Below are positions 1-12,480 of a DNA stretch of 64,000 nt, in pieces. Numbering within the stretch: the first letter of the stretch is position 1; every line of letters starts with the position of its first letter. This stretch comes from Phragmites australis (Eukaryota; Streptophyta; Magnoliopsida; Poales; Poaceae), in the NCBI RefSeq assembly GCF_958298935.1, contig NC_084929.1:35343501-35407500 (forward strand), given 5' to 3'. The translations under genes and the position numbers were made by a program. The notes beneath the pieces were generated by a model that was not told the origin of the DNA, did no database searches, and worked only from the letters and a program-made list of their open reading frames with translations.

Positions 1-400
1 GAAGCCACTTCCGACTGCTCGTGGATTCATTCTCCTGCCTCTGTCATCCAGCCATCCGTTCGCGTGTTGCGTGGCTACTATGCCGAGATATCGTTCGGTT
101 TGGATCTCCAGTCCCGATCACGACCAGTGGCTTTGCTCGACTCCGTCTCAACTAGCTTTCGTGATATGGTTCTCTTTGAGTGTTAAAAGTACTCTGGCTT
201 GTATGTGTAATCAAGTTACTAGTTTTTGTTCCGGTTTTTAATAGTTTTTGATTGCTTGAGAAAATTATTGTGTCTGAAGTGAATTGAGTCTAAGAATCAG
301 GTTAAGATAAACTTTTCTAATTTTAAATATATAAAAAGCTAACTCAAACAGAATTCTTTTTTCCAAAAACACTAAAACCACCATTTATCCAAACGAGACC
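1..400. other. Intergenic DNA upstream of the KCS gene
   Basis: No reading frame or RNA gene could be supported here. The first 180 bases are moderately GC-rich and the remainder turns AT-rich. It may include the 3' untranslated end of a gene lying left of the window, but nothing coding confirms this. The last part is the distal promoter of the ketoacyl-CoA synthase. Confidence 0.4.
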
Positions 401-407
401 TATATAA
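401..407 (+). promoter_or_regulatory. TATA box of the KCS gene
   Basis: TATATAA lies 138 bases before the chosen ATG, in an otherwise mixed-composition stretch. This is a normal distance for a plant TATA box with a leader of about 100 bases. The position is read directly; the promoter role is inferred. Confidence 0.6.
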
Positions 408-544
408 GCCAACGGGCGCTCGGCCTGACGGTCCATCAGCCACAGCGCAAACAGGTTTCCTCCAAGGCAGAATTTTTGTCCCGTGAGGTCGCTGGCCGAG
501 GCAGAACGGAGCAGCAGCAAGCGCCGCTGTTCCAGAGGCAGCAG

Positions 545-2014
545 ATGACGACGACGACGTCTAGCGGCATGCCGGACTTCAAGCAGTCTGTGAAGCTCAA
601 ATACGTGAAGCTGGGTTACCACCACCTCATCACCCACGGCGCGTACCTGCTGCTCGTCCCGCTCCCCGGCCTCGTCGCGGCGCACCTCTCCACCTTCACG
701 CTGCGGGACCTCGCCGACCTGTGGCAGAGCCTGCAGTACAACCTCCTGTCGGTGGTGGTGTGCTCCACCCTGCTCGTCATCCTCGCCACCGCCTACTTCC
801 TCACGCGGCCGCGGCCCGTGTACCTGGTCGACTTCGCGTGCTACAAGCCGGACGACGAGCGCAAGTGCAGCCGCGCGAGGTTCATGAACTGCACCGAGTC
901 CATCGGTACGTTCACGCCGGAGAACATCGAGTTCCAACGCAAGGTCATCGAGCGGTCGGGCCTCGGCGAGGACACGTACCTCCCGGAGGCCGTGCTCAAC
1001 ATCCCGCCCAACCCGTCCATGGCCAACGCGAGGAAGGAGGCGGAGATGGTCATGTTCGGCGCGCTGGACGAGCTGTTCGCCAAGACGGGCGTGAAGCCCA
1101 AGGACATCGGAATCCTGGTGGTGAACTGCAGCGTGTTCAATCCGACGCCGTCACTGTCCGCCATGGTCATCAACCACTACAAGCTCAGGGGCAACATCGT
1201 GAGCCACAACCTCGGCGGCATGGGCTGCAGCGCGGGGCTCATCTCCATCGACCTCGCCAAGGACCTGCTCCAGGTGCACCCCAACACGTACGCCGTGGTG
1301 ATCAGCATGGAGAGCATGACGCTCAACTGGTACTTCGGCAACGACCGGTCCATGCTGGTGTCCAACTGCCTGTTCCGCATGGGCGGCGCGGCGGTCCTGC
1401 TGTCGAACCGCGGCTCGGCACGGCGCCGCTCCAAGTACCAGCTGGTGCACACCGTGCGCACGCACAAGGGCGCCGACGACCGTTGCTTCGGCTGCGTGAC
1501 GCAGCGGGAGGACCAAGACGGCAAGGTGGGCGTGTCGCTGTCCAAGGACCTGATGGCCGTGGCCGGGGAGGCGCTCAAGACCAACATCACGACGCTGGGC
1601 CCGCTGGTGCTCCCCATGTCAGAGCAGCTGCTCTTCTTCGCGACGCTCATCGCCCGCAAGGTCTTTAAGCGGAAGGTGAAGCCGTACATCCCGGACTTCA
1701 AGCTGGCGTTCGAGCACTTCTGCATCCACGCCGGCGGGCGCGCGGTGCTGGACGAGGTGGAGAAGAACCTGCAGCTGTCGGACTGGCACATAGAGCCGTC
1801 GAGGATGACGCTGCACCGGTTCGGGAACACGTCCAGCAGCTCGCTGTGGTACGAGCTGGCCTACACCGAGGCCAAGGGGCGGGTCAAGAAGGGCGACCGC
1901 ACGTGGCAGATCGCCTTCGGGTCGGGGTTCAAGTGCAACAGCGCCGTGTGGAAGGCGCTCCAGTCGGTGAACCCGGACAAGGAGAAGAGCTTCAGGAACC
2001 CGTGGATGGACTAG
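545..2014 (+). CDS. 3-ketoacyl-CoA synthase (very-long-chain fatty acid elongase, KCS family)
   Basis: This single-exon gene encodes 489 residues. KCS enzymes condense malonyl-CoA with a long acyl-CoA, the first step of the ER fatty-acid elongase that supplies waxes, cutin or suberin and sphingolipids. Two hydrophobic segments near residues 30-48 and 64-86 would anchor it in the ER membrane. The FAE1-type condensing domain follows. Active Cys228 sits in GGMGCSAG, with His307 (THKGA), His391 and His395 (HFCIHAGG), His424 and Asn428 ([10 protein letters not shown]). These match the essential Cys, His and Asn set of FAE1 with an offset of 4-5. Motifs such as HTVRTHKGA and NWYFGN resemble the KCS1/KCS2/KCS20 group more than CER6, as I remember them. 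The frame is open to position 476, but only from TTG; the first ATG at 545 fits the family start. The protein stops just after NPWMD, about ten residues before the usual C-terminal tail. Confidence 0.95.
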   Translation: MTTTTSSGMPDFKQSVKLKYVKLGYHHLITHGAYLLLVPLPGLVAAHLSTFTLRDLADLWQSLQYNLLSVVVCSTLLVILATAYFLTRPRPVYLVDFACYKPDDERKCSRARFMNCTESIGTFTPENIEFQRKVIERSGLGEDTYLPEAVLNIPPNPSMANARKEAEMVMFGALDELFAKTGVKPKDIGILVVNCSVFNPTPSLSAMVINHYKLRGNIVSHNLGGMGCSAGLISIDLAKDLLQVHPNTYAVVISMESMTLNWYFGNDRSMLVSNCLFRMGGAAVLLSNRGSARRRSKYQLVHTVRTHKGADDRCFGCVTQREDQDGKVGVSLSKDLMAVAGEALKTNITTLGPLVLPMSEQLLFFATLIARKVFKRKVKPYIPDFKLAFEHFCIHAGGRAVLDEVEKNLQLSDWHIEPSRMTLHRFGNTSSSSLWYELAYTEAKGRVKKGDRTWQIAFGSGFKCNSAVWKALQSVNPDKEKSFRNPWMD

Positions 2015-2865
2015 GAATCGATCGTCTGTTGCACTTGTATCTCGGCCTGCTGTTCTTACGTCATGTCTGGGGCATAGCGCGCGAGTGCTCGACACGAGTG
2101 CTTGGAAGACTGTACTGTACGTTGCAATACAAATACACATTGTTTCCAGTGACACGTGTTTCTCTCGTTCATACCTGCCACCCTCTTCTCCCATTTGTCG
2201 AAATTTGATAGGATTGCAATATGATAATAGACAAACAATAATTCTAACCAAATTATTTATTTATCTTTCATGAGTATATATACAAGTGAGAAGTTATCCG
2301 TTGATGAGACATCTCTCCCGAATATTCGCCTCCTCATTCAATGGGCAGAGCAACTACTTGGCAGTTGCCGGCGTGGATCATTTGATCTCTAACACTCTTA
2401 CTTGATTGATGCCGTCCATGTGTATACATATTATCTTGAAAACTCATTAAAATCTTGTAAAAATATATAAGAAGAGTAATAGTGATATACTGTTCAAACT
2501 ACTTTAAAATCTAATAAAAAAATAAGAAAAAAATGTTACAACATATATTGATTATTATATCATTGTAAACTCATAGGAGAAAATCTTTTAAAAGGAAAAA
2601 ACACATAAGTAAGTTTAGATAACAATGGATATGTCTTTTATACCTCTTAAAAAAACCTATACTATAATAAAAAAAAGTTTAATAAATAGAGAATTGGATC
2701 ATAGCAAATAACTTCTTCTATTCTACTCTACGGGATAGAAAAAATAAAAGATATGACATATGATCTTGTATAGATACTGCCTCATTAAAAATATTTTATG
2801 AGAAATTATGTAAGTAAAACTCATAAAGGAAAAAGAGTATAATATAATGTATGAATATATTAAAT
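2015..2865. other. 3' flank of KCS and AT-rich 3' non-coding part of a copia element
   Basis: The first 150 bases are the likely 3' untranslated region of the KCS gene, with an AATACAAATAC stretch near 2126 as a possible poly(A) signal. From about 2400 the DNA is AT-rich. On the minus strand, 2755-2850 and 2440-2620 look like two worn copies of the pyrimidine-rich block that follows the RNase H region in some grass copia elements. I could not define the LTR. Confidence 0.4.
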
Positions 2866-3949
2866 TCAAGAGGAGACTCCCCTGCTCATTGCAAATCTTA
2901 AAATCGTCACATACCAATACCATAAACATATTTTTGAAATATCGATGTTGGTAAAAACTTTGTGAATAAATCTCCCGAGATTATCACAAGATTTAGTTTG
3001 CAAGATGTTTATCTTCCTACTTTGTTGTAACTCATGAGGATAAAATAATTTAAGTGCAATATGCTTAGTAATATTGCTCTTTATGTAACCTGTTTGCATC
3101 TGAGCAACACAAGCGGCATTATCTTTGTAGATAATAGTAGGTGATTTAATGGAATCAATACACACGACTGTTGTATGTTGTTTATTATTCTACGAAGCCA
3201 CACACATTCGCATGATGCTTCATATAATGCAATTATTTCAGAATGATTGGTGGATGTATCCACTAGAGTCTGTTTGGAAGACTTCCATGATATGGTTGTC
3301 CTACCATATAGGAACACGAAACCTGTCTGTGATATGACGTTATGGAGATATGATAAGTAGCCAGCATTAGTGTATCCAATCATATTTGAATCTTGGTTTA
3401 TCTGAAATTAAAAGAATAGACCAAAATCGTTGGTGCTTTAGAGATATCGAAAGATATTCTTGACTCCCGCCCAATAGTATTTAGTCGGAGCAGTGCTATG
3501 TCTAGATAGTAAGTTCACTGCAAATTTGGATTTCATCGGGAACCTTCCTGTATATGTCCGAATCAAGTGACACATATAGATATATGGTCACTACATCTAT
3601 CAACTGCATAGATAGATAATTTTGAACTATCAATGAGATAAGATATTGGAATATTGTTCCACTCATGATTTGAGAATATGTTTCATTGAAATCAATGACA
3701 GATCTCTACGAGAATTCATGATTGGATACAACTTCTAGCACATTCGTAGTCAATAAATGCATCTGACAGATTATTTGCAATATATTGCAAACTAGTGATT
3801 TGTGAACTTGGATTTCAGATTATTGAGTACGTGGATCTAAGGCAGAAATACCTTGGACATTACAATTGATTTCCTGACATTCTTTTTGGTACTTGAAATC
3901 TCCCTCTAATACCGGGAAATAGTCCTCATTGAATATACATTCAGCATAC

Positions 3950-5573
3950 TGAAAGTGCCTAGAGAGGGGGGTGAATAGGTTTTTCTGAAAATTAAAACTA
4001 AATAGCGGATTAAAACTACCGGATACTCCGGTGAAGGTCGGATACTCCAGTCTGGTCCAGAGTATCCGATCTAATCCGGAGTCTCCGGTCTATACAGGAA
4101 ATCAAGAATAACTATGAATTAAAGCGAGCAGCTAGAATTTAAAGGTGATACTAAGTCTACTAGATATCACAAAACTAGAACAACAATAAATACTAGTAAG
4201 ATGATCACTAAGACAACTTATATATAAATTTTTAAATCCACACGATTAAGTAAATTGCACAAATAAGAGCACAAGGGATTATTCCAGAGTTCGGCCACCT
4301 CACAAGAGAAGTGCCTACGTCTCCGTTGAGGAGCTCACAAAGAGCCGGATCTTTTCCAACCCTATCCTCTTCTAGCAACCACCAAGATCAAACTAGAATT
4401 TCCTTACTTAATTTTTAAGTCGATTACAAACTTTCCATGGTACTCCACAAAGATTGGGTGCTCTACGGGCGACGCCTTACCGTCTAGAAGCACAAAACTT
4501 CAAGAGAAAAAATCACAGCAAATGCTCAAGGAAGAGCTCAATGCTCAAGTGGCTTAACCTCACTCCAAACCCAAACTCATTAAATTTTACAAAACTTAGC
4601 ACTAGAGGTGGTTGGAGGAATTTTGAATGCTCAAGGAGTCTAGAGTTCACCAGCAATAGCAAGCATTTAATACCAAGGGGTGTGGAAGTATATATAGCCC
4701 TCTCTCAAAAACTAGCTGTTACTGTTCTGTCAGACCTAACCGGAGTATCCGGTGAACACCGGAGTATCCGGTCTCAAATCCAAAAACGGCGTCAAAACGG
4801 TCACAGAACGTGTCAGAACTAGTCGTTACAATTCTGTTAAGTTACCGGAGTCTCCGGTGAACACCGGAGTCTCCGGTCTTGACAGGGCTATCAATTAGAC
4901 TAAGTCCGGAGGCTTGCCGGACCCTCCCCTGCTGGAGTCTCAAACATTTTCTCCTACCGTAGTATCCAGTGATCACCGGAGACTCCGGTCTTTTTCAATA
5001 AAAAATAAATGCTTAACTGAGGCTCTCTGGCGGAGTCTTCCTTGGAGACTCCGGCCTTAAAACTCACAAACTAACGGAGTATCCAGTGAACATCGGAGAC
5101 TGTTCACCAGATACTCTGGTCTTTCTCAACAAAAAATAAAGCGGAACCGAGCACCCTCTGCCGGAGTCTGTCTCAGAAACTCCGGACTAAATACTGAGTA
5201 CTGGAGTATCCAGTGAACACCGGAGACTCCCGGCTCAGTGAACTTTTGCTAAACAACCCGGTGTCCGTGGGTGAGTGTGTCTCTCAACTTATTGGTTCTA
5301 AAGGATATCTTGAGCATTGAGACACTAATCAAGCAATCAAATGCAACCCTCTTAATACAGCGGCTATCCTAGACTCAATTTCAAAAATAAAAGAATTTAA
5401 ATTCTATTGAGTACTCCTAGTTGCTTCTCCTTTCTTTTCGAAGAGCGTCAAACGTCATATGTCTTCTCAATTTGGACTTAGACCTGTTCATGACTTAGAT
5501 AAACATATTAAATCCTTAATCGCTTTGTCATCAATACGCCAAAACCCACTTAGGGGGCTTAGATACACTTTCA
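3950..5573. mobile_element. Solo-LTR-like insertion (TG...CA, 5-bp target duplication) inside the copia element
   Basis: The segment begins TGAAAGTG and ends CACTTTCA, so it has LTR-type TG...CA ends. It is flanked by CATAC on both sides (3945-3949 and 5574-5578), the 5-bp duplication expected of LTR retrotransposons. Removing it restores the copia reading frame. No gag or pol domain is visible in its 1,624 bases, so a solo LTR left by LTR-LTR recombination is the simplest reading. The start, with CCTAGAGAGGGGGGTGAATA, resembles long LTRs of grass chromoviruses (Tekay/Del type) as I recall them; that family name is inference. Confidence 0.7.
4015..5240. repeat. Dispersed palindromic CCGGAGTATCCGG-type repeats within the solo LTR
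   Basis: About seven degenerate copies of a motif close to ACCGGAGTATCCGGTGAACA are scattered here, for example near 4015-4090, 4740, 4850, 4960, 5040-5130 and 5155-5240. Each is a small inverted repeat. They are confined to the insertion at 3950-5573, so they belong to that family of LTRs rather than to the host locus. Confidence 0.7.
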
Positions 5574-8085
5574 CATACTGGGTCGTGAATAGGTCTCATG
5601 TGAGGAGCTTGAGATATTTAATGATAAATGGAGATTGATACCCCCACGTAGATTCCTAATTTCCTGTGTGGGCCCATGGATGCGCGTTGGAGTGGTGAGA
5701 ACGGTATGTATGTAGCACAACCGAATTTACACAGATGAAAAATACTTGGTAGATTTCCATGTACTAATTGTAGAGTGGAAGTACTATAAAATGTAGTCGG
5801 TCACAATTGAATTAAGTTAGCAGCGTGTAAAACTATATGACCCAAACACGAGGATGGTAAATTGCAATTGTGAAATATGTGTCATGCAATGATCTTAATT
5901 ATCTTGATAAGAGACTCTGCCAAACCATTTTGAGTATGAATATATGAGACAAAATACTGAACTTGAAGTCATAGGGCCATACAATAGTCATTAAAGGCAT
6001 GTGATGAGAATTCTGCAGCATTGTCCATTCAAATTGATTGAATTCGATGTTTAGGATAATGAGCTCATAATTTAATAATTTGAGCCATTATTTTGGCAAA
6101 TGCCTGGTTTCGTGTGGACAAGAGATACACATGAGATCATCGTGTAGATGCATCTATAAGAATCATGAAATACCTGAATGATCGAGTTAATGGTTGGATA
6201 TGATCACATATATCATCTTGAATGCGTTAAAGAAATTTGAGTGGTACCACTTGAATTTTAAGGTAAGATGGACTTAAAATTAGCTTTCATATGGCACATG
6301 CAGTGCATATAAAATCTGAAGATTTCGGGAATTTAGCATCACTTAAATTATGACCAATTAATTGCTGATAATTTTTCGCATCATCCCTATTCTGAGATGA
6401 CCAAGGCCATCATGCCAAGTTTGTAATGCATTTGCATTCTTAAAAATTACCTAATACGCAACATTTGCTACGGATTTGATATATGTGTGGTATAATCCTG
6501 ATGATAAAGAGATAATTTTCTCAAGTACTTGTTTACCATATCCGTTGGTTTCCGTTAAGAGGAGATATTTCTCTTTGTTGTCATCATAGTTTTCAATATG
6601 TAAATCATTTTGATTTATATCTCTATAACTTAATAAGGTATGAATTAAATCGGGATCCAATAGAGCATCATTGATTATGACTTGAGTACCCATAATGAGA
6701 GTAATTATGGCACAACCTGAGCCAATAATCATTGTATCGCATCCAATGATTGTTAAAATATTTCTTTACCTCTTAGTAAGAGTTTAGAAATATTTTGTTA
6801 CCATAAGTATATAATTTTTGGCGCAACTGTACACAAGGCACATTTCTTTCTCTATCAGATTGACTTCCACAGAAATCTATATATAGAAATGAAGTGTTTA
6901 ATATGAAAATTTTTATCAGATACGTAGAATATATACAAACTTTATTTAGTATCATATGTGTTGATACAATATTATGATATACAATACATAATGATGACAA
7001 CTTATTATTACAACAATTAATAGATATAGATAACATAATATCTTAGGAATTGGGAGACTAGATAAGGTCTCCAAACATGTCATGTGAAGAAAATTCGATG
7101 ATCATATTTTTTGTGCTCATGAGATATTCTAGTTGCTGAAGAGTCTGGTTGTTACTTGTTGTGAACAACTATTCTCTCCTTTGTGGTGTCAGTTTAAATA
7201 TTGAAGTGTGTTTCATATCTTTATCCTTAAGCAGGTCGGTTACGTCTCACAGACGATAAATATAGATAATTAAATATCTCAGAGTGTGGCATTTCTTAGT
7301 GGTATGCTTGTAGCAGCCACAATTGTAATAAACATTAGATTTGTCAAATTGGGTGTAGAAATGCCTTTCCTCTTCTCCGGTGCACGCGACTTCTGCTTCT
7401 TGTTGCATCTGTGTTTATCTTTAAAGTTCGTTAGTTGACGTCTAAAAAGAGCCATCAAACTTGTTATTTTAGATATTATAATGTGCTTCAGGTAAAAGAG
7501 CAGCGTCAATTGGATGATAATGATGATTCCTTAGAAGGAGTTCATCATGCTTTTCGGCTTGAAGTAATACATGTATTAAGTCAGAATAAACTTGGTATTC
7601 TCTTGCACAATATTGTTGCTGTAAGATCCTATCAGTGGAAAGCATAGTAGATAAAATTTTCTCAATCTTTTTCGTATTTGTTGGTTTTTTATCGCAAAAA
7701 ATGCAACTTAGAACATATTTTATAAACAACGTGATTATAATCTCTGACCGATTTGAAATATTGGAGTCGAAGATATGTTCATTCATGACTTGCATCAGAC
7801 ATAATGATTGTCTTCTACTGTTTTTATCTTATTTTGAGAGCTAGCCATAGAGTATTCGGATTCTCTTCCATCAGATACTCAGATTTGAGATCCGGATGGA
7901 TATGATGTCTTATTATGTATAATGCATTATATTTAACTTAATCTGCGAGCGGTTGATCTCCCGCTTGGGGATGTTGGAGTGCTGCTACCATTCCACAGGA
8001 TGCAAGGTTAACCTTGATGTCCATAGCCCATGTTGGGTTGTTGTGACCATCGAGCGTGAGTTCATCGAACTCTTTACGGTTATCT

Positions 8086-9589
8086 TGACATACATAGATT
8101 TAAACCATAGATTTGATTAATTTATTGTAGGTAAATTAAAAATCATCATGGTGATGTTATAACAATGATGCAAAATATGTAAAGTCAAGTTGAGATTTGA
8201 ATTACATAATGTAGACCTCGAATTATGTAGCTAACACGTTGAAGATAATCACCAAATGTGAGGAATATCTCGCAGTAGTAGGAGGTATAATCTGACATTT
8301 GTCAGTAGATGCATATGTTCCTATTACCTTATGTTATGCTAAATATAATATTTGAAAAAACACATTAAAGGTACTCATTAAGTTAAGATGACAAAATATA
8401 GACCTCACAGTAATGGTGGATAATTTGCAAATATGCACTAAATTCCATGGTTCTATTTACCTTGTGTTTCATAAATATTAAATTGAGGTAATCACTTAAT
8501 TTGATTTTTTATTTTAATTCTACTTGAATTAAGCACTTTTCGGTATAAAAACACTTTGGATTTAATTAAGGTGAATTAATGTATAATCTTGCAAGAAAAT
8601 GAATCTCAATTGCAAAATTAAAATGGTCGTAAACCTAATTACATGTTATAGGTATTGCATGGGGCATACACATTGAACATTAAACAAATTCCAAAAAAAT
8701 AGGGTCTGGAATGATAAATTACAACAGTAAACAATACTGGATCATGTCAATTTGCATGTGTTTATTGTTTTGATTGTATTGATTGTTTGCTTATCATAAG
8801 TGGAAAGTCATCTAAATCGTTCAGCTAATCATTCTCTAAAATTCAATCAAAATCTCTAGTTGCTAATCTGCTGAAATTTTTCACATATCAAAACATTCGG
8901 TATTTAGACCGAAACATCCGATCTAGTGAAATTCCCAGATTGTTTCCTGAAAAAAATCCAAGTATCAAAGCTTCTCATCCTATATCGGAACTTCCGACTT
9001 CAACGTTTTTATGGAAATTCCTACATATCGAAACTTTCGATTGCTGGACTAGAACTTCTGTTGTGGGAAACTTTACAGTCTCTTTTTAACCCTGCAGTGA
9101 ACCGTTTTACTCTCGTCTCTTCTTTTCACCGCTGACTCTTTCTCCACCTCTCGCGACTCCACCGACGATCGACTGATCCTCCTTTGTTTTGGTTGTCCCT
9201 CGATCGGATACTTCAATTCCCTTCGGAGATCAACTTCATCTTTTGGACTTGTTCAAGGTAATTTCATCTCAAGATCTTCTCCCCTCCAAATAATAGGTAT
9301 CTTGTGAATCCTTTCGGTGGAAGCCTAGCATGTGGTTCCTAATTGTCAGATCTAAGATCTTCTTTCAAGATTATTGTTGAAAATCTTGATTTTGGTGCTA
9401 GGTCGTGAAAATCAAAACTTTTGACTGGGGACACCGGAACTTCCCGACCATATCAAAACTTTTAGTTGGAACCATTGGAACTTCCGATGTTCAGGGTTTT
9501 TAGCACTTAAGTCCGGATTCTCATCCGATCTTTCTTTCTATTTGATCCTAAGTCCTTATCCATATCATCTTTATCCTAGAATCAGTGTG
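8086..9589. other. AT-rich spacer with CGGAACTTCCG-like repeats
   Basis: No gene is visible. From about 8880 to 9490 there are several imperfect palindromes of the type CGGAACTTCCGA (near 8890, 8978, 9030, 9430 and 9475). They recall the repeats in the solo LTR at 3950-5573 but are a different variant. This suggests the leader or LTR of the retroelement whose protein remnant starts at 9590. Confidence 0.35.
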
Positions 9590-10690
9590 ATGGAAGAAGG
9601 ACACCACTATGAGAGGTGGACCAAAGCTAAGATTGATCCTGATGTGCCGGAGGGATCAAGGAGAGTTTGTACCAAGAAGACTGCTAGCAGGTGCAGGGGC
9701 AGGGGAAGAGGAACTTCTTTGGTCATTCGTGGCTCTAAGCCGGATGCTCAAACTACCTCAGTTGAAAGAGGCGGTTCTCTACCACTTAGGAGAGGCACAA
9801 CTCGAGAAGGTAGACAAAGTGCACATGCTAAGATTGAGTCTGAGTCTAACGATAAGATGGGGGTACCGCAGGGGGGAGCTTTATTTGAGGATGCGTAGGC
9901 ACGACAGATCAAATGATCATGCTAGAAATGTGATAACCTATCAGGGCAATTCTGAAGCTGTAAAGAGGGAGAGGAAAGCAGACCCTCAGGATTTTCAACA
10001 TTTCTCCTATGATCACTATTTCTGAAACATCTTTCAGCAGGATTTCTATGAGACAGTAATCCTTCCCAGGAAGTATCCATCCTTTCTCATGTAGTGGATT
10101 GATTGATCTTATATGGAAAGATAAGATGATTCTATCTTTAATAAGGTAATAGTTGCCTGTGCTTATCAGAACCTCAAGAAAATTATGGCTTTTGAATACC
10201 CCTAGAGCAATGAAGTCATAGCTCAATTTTATGCTACCTTGTATGTTGATAAAGATATAGTTAGGACTATCCATTGGTTGACAAATGGTTCTTGGTACAA
10301 AGTCAAGTATTCAATTTTTGTCAGACTCTTGGGCTTTATAGCATGTGATCTCTATAACAAAGCGTAGATTCGTGATGAAGATGTGATGTCTAAAGGGACA
10401 TGGAGTTTATGTATGATGTGGATGGAAATTATGAGCTTAGCAGCACTAGAGGTTTTCTTCTTTTTATGCCTATCTCAACAGGATATTTAGGAAGACCCAT
10501 GCTCCAAAGGATAGGGATGCTAGTAGCATTCTCTCCAACATAAGAAATCTGCTTACCCAGATGAAGGAGAACCCAAGGGAGTTCGATGTGTTTTGACTTT
10601 ATTTTGTACGAAATTCGCTTCATATCCATAGACCCCAAGAGAGGTTTGTCGCTATGCTCTGTATATTATATGCATGATAGAGAAGGTGAC
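9590..10690 (+). pseudogene. Degenerate retroelement-associated protein
   Basis: From the ATG at 9590 a coding-like stretch can be followed through at least two frameshifts and several stops to about 10690. Readable pieces include an Arg/Gly-rich segment near 9690, a middle part with AFEYP and QFYATLYVDKD near 10190-10250, and IHWLTNGSWYKVKYSIFVR near 10270-10320. This recalls proteins found inside large grass LTR elements of uncertain function (an FYATLY...WLTNG...F.RLLGF pattern). I cannot give it an enzymatic role. It is not expressed as an intact protein. Family assignment rests on memory of the pattern. Confidence 0.45.
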
Positions 10691-12179
10691 CTAGCTCACT
10701 TTCCACAAGGAGCATAGGTATACTGGCCTGCAGATCAGGGCGATCAAGCTAGCGCGTTCTTCTCATTCTAGAGTTTCTTCTTCCAATAGGGCAGCCTCAC
10801 CTCTAGCTAAGATATCATCTTCTTCCTCTTCTTTGATAATTAATAATTAAATATTTACTATAAATATGATATATTATGAGGATTAAGTACCATTGTACTA
10901 TCCGTTACCTTGTACATAAATTTAATAATTGTCATAAAGTAAATAAAATATGTGTGAATATTTTATGTAGTACATCGTATTTCACACAAAAAGTATTCCC
11001 GCATTAGGAAAAAATCCTCCAAGTACAATAGGCTTCCCAACCCAGCTGTATAAGGTGGGGTAAAGGGAGATAGGGAAGAAAAAAAAAGAGGTGGAGAAAA
11101 AAAAAAGAGGTCAGATAGAAGCAGAAATAATCCTCGGTTGGTAAGTCCTCTTAATGTGAATGCTAACTGTTCAGGCTCAATCCCATGTCGTGTATCAGGG
11201 CTTGCCGCCAAAATATTCTTTTATATAGGTTAAATGCGTTTGTGGACCACATTAGGAGGACGACACCCTCGTCGTCAACAGAGTCTAAGGCTTTGTGAAT
11301 CTCTTTAATAGACGTGTGTGAGTATATGTTATAGGTATAGCGTGCGGCTTAGGGTGTGTATTTAAACGTACGTTCAGATACTACAATTTGTACCCTAGTG
11401 TTGAGGTTTTAAAAAATAACACATTGAGATTCACAACAAATTCATCCGGTAAGAGTTTCAGAATCCAGAACGTGCGAGAAATCGTTGAGATTTATAGTGC
11501 CTAGCGGAGATTTCTCTATTTGTTGAAAAATTCTTTTATTTTAGATAGAAGAAATTGGAGCGCCATAAGAACCTACCTAAATCAATCCCCTGGGTATCCT
11601 ATGTAGTTAGGGTTAGGAGGGATGTCCTCTCTCTGCTCTACCTCCCGGACAGGAATGCAGATGCTGTGCCCTTTCCTATCCAAATTGACAGTAGAAATAG
11701 ACATACTTCTATTATAATTATCTTCTTTTAATATTAATCAAGGCAGCAAGGAATATTGGACTATTCTCATAACAGAGGCTTGGACATATAGAAAATCTCA
11801 CATTCTCCTCTTTAATACACAATACTGATGGATATATATTATTACTTTAAATAAGTATTTATATAATTAATTTTACTCATAGTAACATACACATTTACTG
11901 TCAAGAACTTTGATTGCTAGCAACGTACATTGTGCAGCCAGCTAGATTCGACACTTCTTTCGACTCTATCAAATCCCTAACAGAGTGGATGAGAGGCTCA
12001 TAGGAATTTATCCCCTCAGATCGTGATCACGTGGTGTCAATGTACGCATCGTACTGACATGCACTTTTTTTCCTTCCTTTTTTCGAGAGATTTTTTCTAT
12101 AAAAAATATGAAGATTTTTATTTTTACACTTCTTAAATAAAAAATACAAAATAGATGTTTTTTTTGAAAAATCGTATAC
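10691..12179. other. Intergenic AT-rich DNA
   Basis: No gene, RNA or defined transposon end could be supported. There are short poly(A) and poly(T) runs and a GA/A-rich block near 11060-11120. It separates the retroelement debris on the left from the Ran promoter on the right. Confidence 0.4.
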
Positions 12180-12356
12180 CTAGACTATCGTGTTGAAATA
12201 ATTAAAAAAATAAACATGTTATCCAATGAATAACAACATATTTAAAAATAAAAAATAATATGTTTTATTGCTTTCAGAATTCAAAATACTATCGAAATAA
12301 TTATAAAAATTTCTGAAAAAATATTTAGCGTAGAAGATGCTATAATCTAGCTAAAA
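12180..12356 (-). repeat. Dispersed AT-rich repeat, inverted copy of 33790-33960
   Basis: The reverse complement of this segment aligns, with many substitutions and small gaps, to 33790-33960. Shared blocks include GATAGT.TTTTGAATT.TGAAAG and TAACATGTTTATTTTTT. It is thus a second, diverged copy of the repeat that forms the foldback in the hAT-like element at 33.4-34.6 kb. No coding capacity is seen. Confidence 0.6.
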
Positions 12357-12450
12357 AATAATAAGTGCATATTTTTGCAATTTTTCGATTTAAGAAATAT
12401 AAAAATAAATAGAATTCAGAAAAATCTAGAGACGTAAACCAAATACAACT

Positions 12451-12480
12451 TGGCCCAAGAAATGGTTGGGCCGGCCCACC
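12451..12480 (+). promoter_or_regulatory. Site II (TGGGCC/GGCCCA) cluster of the Ran promoter
   Basis: TGGCCCA and TGGGCCGGCCCA occur within 30 bases, about 230 bases before the Ran TATA box. Such site II elements are bound by TCP factors and are typical of growth-related housekeeping promoters in plants. The motifs are read directly; their function here is inferred. Confidence 0.5.

Larger units (their letters stand above)
2866..8085 (-). pseudogene. Decayed Ty1-copia retrotransposon gag-pol, split by a nested insertion
   Basis: Reading leftwards on the minus strand, copia domains appear in the normal order but with many stops and frameshifts. Gag spans about 8085 to 7279. It includes a nucleocapsid zinc knuckle of CX2CX4HX4C form whose first Cys has become Tyr (near 7330-7280). 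The pre-integrase and protease-flank region is at 6732-6451 (MGTQVIINDALL, GYGKQVLEK). Integrase remnants lie at about 6070-5780 (DNAAEFSSHAF, HTQNGLAES). Reverse transcriptase and connection remnants follow at 5600-3384 (QYAECIFNEDYF). RNase H covers 3383-2866 (GYTNAGYLS, NHSEIIALYEAS, DNAACVAQMQTGY). The reading frame resumes cleanly across the 3950-5573 insertion. I could not delimit either LTR. The element is old and cannot move itself. Confidence 0.88.

Noticed and set aside
476..544. N-terminal extension of the KCS gene from TTG
   Set aside because: TTG is not a normal start in plant nuclear genes, and the extension has no similarity to KCS N-termini; ATG 545 fits the family.
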